Part shown: piece after piece, positions 50,961-61,850 of the stretch
How positions within the stretch are numbered: the stretch's first letter is position 1
Layout of the letters: every line of letters begins with the position of its first letter
Assembly (NCBI GenBank): GCA_964304625.1
Contig: OZ199838.1
Coordinates: 806,001-870,000 of the forward strand
Reading direction: 5' to 3'
DNA: 64,000 nt
Source of the DNA: Kudoa neothunni
Taxonomy: Eukaryota > Cnidaria
The notes under the pieces: model-generated
Seen by the model: only the letters and a program-made list of their open reading frames with translations
Told to the model about the DNA's origin: nothing
Databases searched by the model: none
Translations under genes and position numbers: made by a program

Positions 50961-51684
50961 ATGAGCACACAATATTAATGTGTATGTTTACTCGGCTTAT
51001 TTCTATAATAAAGGCGTTTTTAGTCTTAATTATAGAATATAATTTAACTTTCGTTGTGATTATTAATTACTTTATTTATTGAATGGTATTCGGTCTATTA
51101 AATCGATATAATGATATTCTAATACTTATTTGATATTGATAATAAAGTTTTCAGAGAAGATTATTATTTATCTGTCTATGAGAAAGATGTTTTTATAAAG
51201 GCTATTAACTAACAGGTGACAAAATTATTCCTTTTGATTTCATAAAAATTTATATGGTAGTTAACTTGCCGTGTATAATATTTTAATTATAGGTAGTAGG
51301 GGTTCCTAATTTTCCTTGTTTAACCATATAATTATGTAATATGACAGACAAAAAGACCCATTTCATCCTAATTACTTGTTCTAAATGTTTTCAGTTTATG
51401 CTTCAATTTATTTTAGCCATTTTCTCCAAGTTCCTAATGTAAACATTAAGAATGCTCTAATTTTATATGTCTAGCCAAAATAACTTCAATTGGTAGTATA
51501 ATTATATATTACTATAATTTTTTTGTTTTATTTATAGTAATAAACTTTTTCATATGCGAGATACAAGTAATCAACCTAAAAGTATGGTATTAAAATAAAA
51601 ATCAAATAAATAGGATTACTGTGGTTAACTAATTAAGGACCGGTTTAGTGAGATAATTTTATAATTCGCTAAGCTGTGTATATT
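50961..51684. other. AT-rich spacer and 5' flank of the secreted-protein gene
   Basis: Nothing supported beyond possible promoter sequence for the 51685 gene; no clear TATA or initiator could be singled out in such AT-rich DNA. Confidence 0.35.
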
Positions 51685-52218
51685 ATGAAGAGTATATCGT
51701 TGGTTAGAATAGTATTCTTGGTTATATTATGTGTAATGCACTCTCTTGCCAGAAAATACCCCATCAAGAATGTTATTAATCGATTTAAATGAAAAGTTAA
51801 TATTATTTTAGAAAACTTTGTACCTGTTTGATCGAGCAAACAATATGTGGGGTGTGTTTGTTAACAGTTTGGTTGGCGAAGATGGGGATGTAACTCCAAT
51901 CAGTACAACTGAAACTTTGTCACAAGTGAAATATTATTGTCCTGGAAGTAAAAAACTAAGTAAATGGTTAGTAAATAAATAAATATATTAGTTTTTGATA
52001 ATTACAAATCGATACTGCATTTCACGATAGAATGTATTAACAACATTATTAACCACTCAAACCTAAACAAAGAAGAAAAGACAAAATTATCGGTGCAATT
52101 TTTTGGAACTCAATCATTTAATTATATTAGGTAAACTATAGATATAACTTTTATATTTAGATTGAAAAAATATCCAACCTTTTATAGACGCGATATAAAT
52201 ATACACAGTAACTTGTGA
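51685..52218 (+). CDS. small secreted protein, unidentified, four exons
   Basis: Exons 51685-51771, 51812-51959, 52031-52130 and 52161-52218 join in phase to 393 nt, 130 residues. Introns are GT-AG of 40, 71 and 30 nt. The first exon is a textbook signal peptide (MKSISLVRIVFLVILCVMHS, cleavage likely after SLA). The mature chain of about 108 residues contains NMWGVFVNSLVGEDGDVT, a KYYCPGSKKLKC pair of cysteines, and a basic C terminus (LKKYPTFYRRD). No membrane segment follows, so it is probably exported. I do not recognise the family. Possible roles such as host-directed effector or secretory-pathway content are inference only. Confidence 0.72.
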
Positions 52219-53688
52219 GTCGTGCGCAAACATATTTTATATAATATATCTCGATAAAACAAGCATTAATCAGTAGCTAGAATATTTAATTTCTTCACCA
52301 TCAACTATGTGACAATCATAACTAACTGACTCAATTTGAAGTAGGAAACATTAATTTATCAACAGTTTTTTTGCATTCTAAATGTCATATGCAACTAATT
52401 TTTTTCGTAACATCGAAGATTATGACTAGTACGAGAGTATTTTATTCGTAATTTTAAAGATTATGGCATTTTCTTCAACAGATGTTAAAATATTTTTAAC
52501 TATATATCAAAAATTGAGTTTATAAATTATTATCAAGAGCAATGAATAAATCAATTTTTAAATTTAAAATAATGAATGTGGTTGATTTAAAAAAATGATC
52601 TGTCTTGAATAATTTTATAATCATACTGACTAGTTGCTTTAACATTATAACGATTATTCTGTTCCAAATTAAGAATATCCCTCAAATGGATAAAATATAG
52701 ATATTAATCAACAAATAGAAGAGTGGATTAAACTGATGAGAGCGACAACGATATAGGATTCTTTAAGACGTTTCTTAATCAAAACCTGTATCTGCTAGCA
52801 GCTACTTTGTTTGACTCTATATATAAAAAGAATTATCATTGAACATAATATATTTTGGGTGAATCTTCAAATTTAGATCGTGTTGCATTAAAATTATTCC
52901 AAATATTCAACTAAACAAATATGCTAATTTGTCAAAATATAATTTAATTGTTGTTAGTGATAATTCATTATTTTATTTTTTTCATTTAGCGATCGACTAT
53001 TTCTCTGGTATCTCAACTGCGCAATAACCATGACTGGATTTAATATTTAATTTGGGGGAATTTTTAATGTAAAATATTCATGTAGTTAGTAATACCATCT
53101 CTAAGCAATATCACTGCACCATTGGAATTTATTTATGTGCTTTATAATATAAAACTTAATCAATATAATAATAACAACATACAATTTAGCCACAAATTAA
53201 TTGAATTGGCGCTAATGGTAAATCACAAAAATTATTCCATGTAGATAACTCATCGTAGCGACACAATATAAATAATGAATTAATTTAGAAAATTATATAT
53301 TTCTTCAACTTTATATTTTAATTTGATTATATCATTAAATGGATGTATAATAAAATGGATAGTTAATTAAATAATAATATTTTATATTGGAAAAAATCAC
53401 CTCAAATGAATAATCAAATTTAATTTTTTATAATAAAAATATGAAGAAATATAAAAAATTATAAAATTGCAGCTCTAATAGTCTTTATATTGTAGTTGAC
53501 GCTGTCTGTTGTTTACAAATGGTTTTGCTTTATAAATCTCGCACAATACGTAAAGATAAAATCTTTTAAATTTTCATTAGACAACATTTTGTGCTTAGAA
53601 ATATATCCTCTAGTGAATTCAATTTTTTTATTCTATTTGAGTCTTTTTTAAAAAGTATATTAGTTTTATATAGGATTAATTCGCCTTT
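52219..53688. other. AT-rich intergenic region
   Basis: No gene, RNA or transposon feature supported. Confidence 0.45.
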
Positions 53689-55068
53689 TTAACCTTCCAA
53701 GTATAAATGGAGTCTTTTGAACCACAGCCGACATTAATTATCAATTTTCTACCACATTGACTTTTGAGGAATTTTTGGCAGTCTGTCAACTCTTCTAAAA
53801 TGCTCCGTAGTAGAATTACACTAATTAAAAAAATTTTTCATCACCTGGAAAAAAAGTTAACGCATAAACACCCTCCAAATAAAAACTAAAGTTTGGGGTC
53901 TTTTGGACCTCATAATTTTTTTTCATCTATTTATCCAATATATTGATTTAAATGTTTGTGAAAACTTTGAAAAAATTTTATCGAGTAAATATACTTTTAT
54001 TGCATAAATATCATATCTTAATCTATATTGCGCATGCACCACAATTAATTTAAATTATGTGTTCAAGTGATCCTAATAGTGATTACTCCGATATCGAATT
54101 TTCATTTTCATTTTCAAATTCATTTTATGATTATTTATCGTTAGAAAAATTTTATATTTATACAGATATACAACTTAACTCGTTAATACACAAGAACGGG
54201 GTGTTACGGTCAATGAACCCCCGTCGTTAGCATATACAACAAGTGTTGTAAATATTATGAATAATCGCCATGGTGTCCCTCCGTATTTATCACAAAATAC
54301 AATTGATACTTTCGGAATAATGTTTAGTTCTATTATATACGTCATTATTTTAAAATATATTAGTGCATGGGTGGAAAAATTTTTGGTGATAAATGGATCG
54401 AATTGGATGGGTTCATTAGCTGTTTATTTCTGATGGGATATCACAGGGATAATCGAGAATCGGTTAACGAGATATTTGGGCTAGAAGAAGCATAGATATA
54501 TCGTGATTTAGTTTCATTGCATAAATTTCTCCAAATAATACGAGTTTCACATTTTGATGGTATGGAAAATATTGAGGTAACAAAATAATCCGGAGATTAT
54601 TGTCATGTTGGTGAACTACCGCATATTTAGTTAGATTTTTTACGCGTTGTTTCACCCCTAATCAACATTTCAAGCCTATATATGTTACCAGTTTTATGCA
54701 ATAATCTATGCAATAGCCTTTGCCAGATTTATGATACTTTTGATCGCTTTAAGCGCAAATTAAATAAAGAATTAATTTTAATAAATGAGCCGAATTTTGA
54801 GTTATGTTTATGGAAAATATGCGATCTCAAAAATAATACATACACATACGCTGTGGTTAAAATATTTCTTTATCATTCGCACATGCGCACACAATAAAAC
54901 ATGATGTCATTTATGAAATTACTGAATATATAATCGATCGAATATTTGGAAAACTGCTAAAAATACATATTATAATTTTTCCAAATATTTTATCAAATAA
55001 AAACGTGGGGTCTTTAGGACCCTAATTAATTTGGAAGGAGTAAATTTTCAAGTGGCTTAGAAGATTAA
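53689..55068 (+). mobile_element. piggyBac element with both ends, internally deleted
   Basis: TTAACCTTCCAAGT at the left and GGCTTAGAAGATTAA at the right, about 1.4 kb. Inner palindromes are GGAGTCTTTTGAACC (53718), GGGGTCTTTTGGACCT (53895) and GGGGTCTTTAGGACCC (55007). On the plus strand the acidic N terminus (MCSSDPNSDYSDIEFSF, about 54058) and a DDE-proximal piece at about 54400-54570 (ELDGFISCLFLMGYHRDN-like, then RVSHFDGM) are visible in broken frames. Related to the 22833 and 33196 families by its N terminus and end structure. Confidence 0.75.
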
Positions 55069-55397
55069 TTGAATGAACTCTCAAATTAAAAAATCAAAAG
55101 ATAATTTTAAATCTCTCAGAAAAATAAAATTTTGATAAAAATGGAATGTGAAATTAAGCATGTTTTAATTATATATGATTATTTTTAGTGTCTAAAGTGT
55201 AGCTTTTGTTTATTATCCTTAAAATATATTGTATATCGAAAAATTACCTAAGACCGATTTATTATTGGATCCTTTGAAAATTCTAAAAGGTTTAAAATTT
55301 ATAAAATTATCCAACGATAAAAAAGATTTATTACTAAGATTAAAAAATGTGAGAGGATTAATGACTATAAAGCATACAGTGCGTTTTTGCTTTTAGG

Positions 55398-56096
55398 CAG
55401 TGTTTCCCAACCTTTTTACTTTTCGCCATATTTTTCTTGAAAAAGTTCTGTAACTATCTGTAGCAAACGTATTGATATATAACATAAATTATTTATAGAA
55501 TTGAATAAAACTCCCTATCACATTAATATTAAAAGCACTTAATGTATATTTTTTTCTCAATTAAAATTAAAGTGTATTCAATAGATTCTTATTTAACTTA
55601 ACGATGGGTCATAAAAATTAACATCTTTAAGGATCTATTCCATCAATAACAGCGTTGAATGAAACTCAAGGTAATCCAATCTTCAATTTGGAAAGACTCT
55701 CATGTATATGGGGCTAATGAACGGAAAATAAATACTATAAATACCAAATTAATCAATATTATATTAGGCTTAATCAAAAAAAGATATAAACGATTTTAAA
55801 AAACACTTGATTGAGGACTCAAACCATTCTAATTCTATTCGGATGAAGGACACTAAATATTATTAATAATTTTTATATAGTATCCATTGATGATTGTAGT
55901 TTTTATAATGTAAATTGTCACATAAAATAAACCATATCTCAAATTTCGATATTAATTTTAATGTACGAAATAATGTCCAATTATCTCACTATTATCCATG
56001 TAACATCAATATTTCAAGATATTCCACAGTTCAGTATACTTTCAAAAATATTCATTCCCCCAATATTTTTTCACGCCCCATCGGTGGGACACATTG
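55398..56096. mobile_element. hAT-type non-autonomous element (MITE) with target duplication
   Basis: Starts CAGTGTTTCCCAACC and ends (read inward from the right) CAATGTGTCCCACC, an imperfect terminal inverted repeat of hAT type. Flanking 8-bp duplications are CTTTTAGG (55390-55397) and CTTTAAGG (56097-56104), one mismatch. About 700 bp, no transposase; the open frame at 55915-56160 is inside it and is not a gene. Confidence 0.75.
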
Positions 56097-56626
56097 CTTT
56101 AAGGGCATTATTACTTTTTTGTATGAAGTAGGAAATTACAATCTTAAATTAATATTATAAGAATCTCCACAATAAAATCACATTTTATACATTTTAAGGA
56201 TATTAAACGATTTAAAAATTAATTTATTCATGTATTTAATATATTACAATTCTATATATTATATAAATTAGTATCATTCATTACAAACAGGAATTAAACA
56301 TTTAATTAGAAGACAATAATATATTTAATAGTAATTATTTAAAAAAACCCAACAATAAGAAACCCATATGAAATTAGATAATCGGAATGTAAGACATTGA
56401 GGATTATGTTGGTTTACCTTTTTATATAAACCCTGAAGATAAACCTATTAATAACTATATCGTATATTAATATGTATTACATTTTATAAATAATAAAATT
56501 TAAATAAAAACTGTTCGGTATACATTAAATATAATCTTTTTAGGGTCAAATTTTAAAACGAAACAGTCATGAAGTGAGCAACAAGCATTAGTTCATCATT
56601 ATTTTATGATTTTATAGTTTAATATC

Positions 56627-57597
56627 ATGAGTAATAATCCGGATATATTTCAAAAAAATATAATATTAAATTTAAGTGTATTGAATCAAACTATAAGTTA
56701 TTGGAAAAATAAAAGAAATGTGCAATATCTGTATGCGGCACGAGCGTTGTCTACTGTAGCTATATTATTTTTGCCAAACCAGTTATATTTTTTATTTTAT
56801 TTATTTCAATACATAATATTAAATTGGTTGTATATATCATATTATATATGGAAATCCTGGAATTTAAAAATTCATAGAAACGTTAAATTATATTTATTTA
56901 TACTTTAATAAGAAATTTAATCTAAAACACATCTTTATAGCAATATTAATACGAAAAAGTTTTCTCATTATTGAAATAAAAAATATACTATCCAAAATAA
57001 CACCACAAATATAAAATGAAGGTTAATTGGTATAAGGAATAAGTTGATTAAAATTGTGTTTTAATATATATTTTTTAACGCAAGATAATTTTATTATTTG
57101 AATTATACCAGATGTAATTAACATAATGATTTATAATGCATAATTTCCTTTAAGTTTTCTATTGTTTAATATATATTAAATAATACTTATGACAATTATT
57201 TTAGAAATAAAGACTTGCACTTTTTCGAAAATTTTGAATTGAGGTTTAAACATATATTTGTCAAAATTTATGTATCCAATAACCCATAAAAACAAATTTA
57301 TCTTTTTCAAACCACTGGAAATGGTATACCCAATGTTAGCATACTTGAATAATCATAAACTCTATCAGGTAATACACAAAAATAAATTATTATTTAATAA
57401 TATCTGAATATTTCTAGAAAAATCAAGACATTGGATTAATTTATATTCATTCCTTAAACTTTATTATGTTTTATTATACAAATGATGATTATAACGAACC
57501 AAACGATTATATTGGCAACATTAGACGGTACCTAACAAGAAAGAAAAATTTATTGTTATCAATTTTCCTTGCACTGGTCCGTACTTTGCTGAATTAA
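56627..57597 (+). CDS. possible small multi-exon gene, unidentified
   Basis: An ATG frame at 56627-56908 encodes 93 residues with a hydrophobic centre (LFYLFQYIILNWLYISYYIW) after a polar start (MSNNPDIFQKN). Separately, 57270-57368 (MYPITHKNKFIFFKPLEMVY) ends at a CAG|GTAATA donor and joins in phase, over a 49-nt intron, to 57418-57597, giving 92 residues that end RRYLTRKKNLLLSIF and onward to a TAA. The exon pair has a good splice structure. I could not link the 56627 frame to it with matching phase, so these may be one gene with an unseen exon or two pieces. No family recognised. Confidence 0.42.
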
Positions 57598-59233
57598 TGA
57601 TTATCAGGGAATATTATACCGTATGATTTGATTATTAAATTATTTTTTTACGATATATGATTATAATTTATAAAATGAATATCTCAAATATAAAATATTC
57701 ATATTTATAATAAAAATAACATTTAATCCAAAATTAGAATAATTATCTAAGAAACTATTTAATTAATATTTTTGTTGTCTCTTATTCATCATGACTAAAG
57801 ATAATTATTAGTACTATTGTGTTTATTCAGAAATATGTTTTATTATTAATATATAAATATTTTTTAATAGACATAATATTATTTAGATGAGTTCGCTAAA
57901 GGGTACAAATATATACATAGATAATGTTTGTTCAAGAATTGGATTTCAAGATGAAACTCGAACCTGGATTGTTATTTATATGTGGTGTGTGAAGTTGGAC
58001 AGATGTATTCTGGGAAAACGATATTAATTCGAAAAAAATTTGATTTTTACGAATGTTTAAATCTTTTAAAGAAAATTTTTAAAATCCCACCAAAAATAAC
58101 GATTTTATATCTCTTGAGAAAAATTTTCTTAGATGGTGGAATATACCCAAAATTTTACCTTAAACCCAATCTGAAGACTTTATTGTATAATAATCAATAA
58201 TCACGGTTATGATGTATTAATTTACTTTTTAGTCTTACAGCATGTTCTTCAATAAAAGATTTCAGTTAAGGAAAAGGAAATCTGAATGATTTAAGGAAGG
58301 ATGTTTGGTTAATATGTAAGAGACACACTTTTCACTAAAGTATAATTTTTTATGATTTTTTTGTAATTTTATAATGTATTTTAAATTTATAAACATAAAA
58401 ATTCACCTCTTAATCGTATTAATATTCTTAATTATACATTTAAGAATATAGAAATTCAATTATTGATTTTAATAATATTATTAATTTTACAATTGATGAT
58501 TATTTTGAACATTAAATCGAAATAGCAAAAAAATAAATCATAAGAATTGCAAAATTTTCGTTTTCTCAACTCTACTAATTATGATTTTAAATTCATTTTT
58601 TAAGTCAAAAGGATTTACCTAAATATACGTAACTATGTGTCAGTTATAACTATTTTCAACAAAATTTGTTTAATGATGACTTTGTTATGACTAGATATTT
58701 ATAAGGGTTGGGAAAAATCATATATCATTGTTTTTTGGGTTAAAATTAATAAATAGTGAATTTTTAATCCCAAATTAGGCGGGAGTCTGTTGCCATAATA
58801 AAATTTAATCCTAAATGGCATTCCCGCGTGAGTAATAAAGATATTTATTCTCAGCAACTCTTATTTACAAGCTGTTTACAGATTCAATTTTTCTGAACCT
58901 GCTATATTCAGTTATTTCTGTTCTTGATAGCCAAAAGGCTGGCAAGAAATAATTAAATATAATCATAGCTATCGTCACCCGAATTTTATTTACCACACCA
59001 CTAGCCACATCCTTAGAATTATTCTATTTATGCAGAAATAAATTAATCCCAATATTCATCACATATTTAATATTATTTTAGTTTAAGTCAATATACTATG
59101 GTAAAATTAATTTAAAAATTATTTTTTCCCCTGTTTTGAAATGTGTATTTTACTTTTTGAGATTATGGTATCTTATATAAATAGGAATTATTTTCAAATA
59201 CAAAATTTCAAACTTAATTGTAGGATATTCAAG
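57598..59233. other. AT-rich region with a doubtful open frame
   Basis: Open frames near 57889 (MSSLKGTNIYIDNVCSRIGF) and 57982-58200 have a slightly more balanced composition and could be exons of the preceding candidate gene, but no consistent splice model emerged. The rest appears empty. Confidence 0.3.
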
Positions 59234-59490
59234 TTAACCCTTAAAGGATAACCTTCAGTTCGATGCGCCCATCTTTATATTATTTTGTTTATAAATTTCG
59301 TTGTTATGCATGTTATATTTTGTGTATATTCGTCAGAATTTGATCTACATTTTTAAAAAAGCATTATCTACCGACCGTCATAATAAAATAAGTTAATGGT
59401 CTAGCAAATTACACAAATTATAAACAGGTTTTACAACAAAATAATAGGGAGGTGGACGCGCGAATCCAATGGTTAGCCGTTAAGGGTTAA
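59234..59490. mobile_element. piggyBac-like MITE, 257 bp
   Basis: Ends TTAACCCTTAAAGGATAACC and, inward from the right, TTAACCCTTAACGGCTAACC. Shares interior blocks with the 20111-20351 MITE, including AAAAAGCATTATCTACCGAC against AAAAAGTATTATTTATCGAC. Same family, different subfamily. Confidence 0.78.
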
Positions 59491-59693
59491 TAATTTTTGT
59501 TTAATATTACGTTGCATTGATATATGTTACTTAACATTGTTATTATATGGTTGTGTCTAGTGAATAAATTTGTTATGATACGGAAAATGATTATAATCAC
59601 ATATATATATCTTTGAATAAACTGAGAACTATTGTATTTGGTAATCATTCTTGTTATCCTCCAAAAATTCTGAAGTTGGAAGTTGGATTTGGA

Positions 59694-60960
59694 TTAACCT
59701 TCTAAATAACTCGGGGTCTTTTGGACCCCAAAGTAGTTTTAAATTAATTATACAATGGCAAACCGATAATACGTAATTCCCTCAGCACCCATTGAAAGAA
59801 ATATGGATTAAACGTTGCCGCCAATATTACGCACTTAAATGCACACGCAGTTATTATTTTGTTGTGTTTCTTTATTTTTCAGTGTGGTCATTATACTTTT
59901 TATTTAATTAGAATAACAAACAACATTATCAAAATTATTTTGGCGAGAAATAATCCGCAATTTTTGTTTTTAATCAGATTTATTGATAAAATTATTTATA
60001 TCCTTTTACATTGGAATAAAATTTAGTGAATGGTCAGTTCTATCAAATTATAAATACTATATTTATTTCTAATTCATTTTATAGACGCAATATGAACATT
60101 TTTTTAATATTTTCACCCTAAAATCTTTATTTATTTGCGTCTTTAACATCCTTTAATTGGCATCTAACATAGCCTTGAAATAAAATTTATTCTATTTTCA
60201 TTCGAATGGAAATGATCATTTTTCGATCGATGTCTCAAAAGGAGTTTTCTGTTCTATCAAACATTCAACCATCAGAGTTACAATTTATTCATCGTTTCCA
60301 ATAAAATCAATTTTACCTTCTCGGTCCGAAGTGGGGTCATTTGTGACCTCACATGAACTATTTTGCTTTTAACTCCAAGAATCCTAATCTCATTAATGAA
60401 TACATTTAGACATACCTAGATGGAACTATGTTTTATAATTGAATTAATGTTTATTCCTTTTAAGCATTTAATAATATAGCTATGCCACATATTTTATGTG
60501 GAAAAATTATTTTTTGCATTATTTTTAAACAAAAAAAGTATGATCGTATCAATTTTTATTTATGCTCTTAAGGAATGGAATTAGATTTTGATCAACATAT
60601 TTACATAACTCATAAAAATGCAGTTTTTTTCTAGCTAAGCTGTAATGAGATTAATATTCCTTCTGTGTTAGTGAAACGTAATTTTCTTAATTTGTTTATA
60701 TTATCTTGTCTTTTAAAAATAATATTTACTTATTACCTAACAATATGATCTCGAATAATACATACAACACTATCGAATAGCGTATACAAAATAATCTTAT
60801 CTCAAATTCCGGTGATGATTCTGATTATAAAATATCAGAATCTGAAAATTTTCTATAAAGATGATTTTGATTCTTGAAGTAAAAAATATCTTAACTGATG
60901 TTTTCATTTCCCAAGGACCAAGGGTGAGAAGCCCACATTCTCTTGTTCTAATTGCGGTGA
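59694..60960 (+). mobile_element. piggyBac left-end fragments, two in tandem
   Basis: A left end TTAACCTTCTAAATAACTC at 59694 with GGGGTCTTTTGGACCCC at 59713. A second left-type end TTTTACCTTCTCGG at 60311 is followed by GGGGTCATTTGTGACCTC. An acidic N-terminal-like frame (NSGDDSDYKISESENFL, about 60805-60855) and a short stretch with GEKPTFSC-like residues follow. No matching right ends were found, so boundaries are approximate. Confidence 0.5.
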
Positions 60961-61626
60961 ATTTTTTTTCTCAAATCATGTTAAATAAAAATAAGTTATC
61001 TCATGTAACATGTGTCTCGAATAGTTTTCTCATATAAATTTATTATTATTTTTAATGTTAAATTTTTTTGTTGTAGAATTTATATTAGTTTATACTATTT
61101 CAATTAAAAAAACATCAATTTTTCTTCTAAATTCTAAAAAAAGGGGATAGAGTCGATGACGGATGGTTCGTACTTTCGAAAATATGTAAAAATTTGAAAT
61201 TTGAAAGAAAATGAATTATTAACTTTAAACTCAAAATACACATTAGAATAAAAAAATTAAGTTGAAAAAATATTAGAAATCTAATAATTAAATTGTTGTA
61301 AGTTTCCCTTATTTTTATAGATTGACGTGTGGTTCATAATTATTCGGGTGAATATAAACTCAGACTTAGGTTGTGCTAACTTTTGATTGGAGGTAAAACT
61401 TCAAAATAATGTTAGACCTACTTCTAAAAAATAAAAATATAATTAATTATTTCGACAGCCAGTCAAAAGCAAAGGTTAAAATCAAGAACTACAAAACTTT
61501 TAGTGCAACATCTTATCAATATTGGTTTTGTTTTAAATATAAAGGATGATATAATTCGCATATATAAGCACAATTTAACCTAAGAAAAATACAACATACT
61601 TAATAAAACAATAGAGTAATGATATT

Positions 61627-61850
61627 TTGTTTTTAGGCAAAACTAGGTGTCATTTAAAATTGGAATCTTCAAATATTAAACGAATTTTTCTTCACCAAAA
61701 CACTCCAAATGCTCTCCGACCCACAGATCAGAGTATAATGTATTCTGTTAAGTTCCAATATAAAGTATATACGACAAAACGCCACGTTTCTTCTATCAAA
61801 GCTTCGATGGAACCCACATTTCCTAATATTTTGAATGCACTTTTTTGATC
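61627..61850 (+). mobile_element. pogo/Tigger-type DDE transposase scrap
   Basis: About 70 codons resembling the end of the DDE domain of pogo/Tigger elements: KTRCHLKLESSNIKRIFLHQ then NTPNALRPTDQSIMYSVKFQ, matching the family pattern of a conserved LPxNTTxxxQPxDQGxI-x-x-x-K. The glycine after the DQ is replaced. No flanking transposase or terminal repeats could be recognised; an old isolated remnant. Confidence 0.6.
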
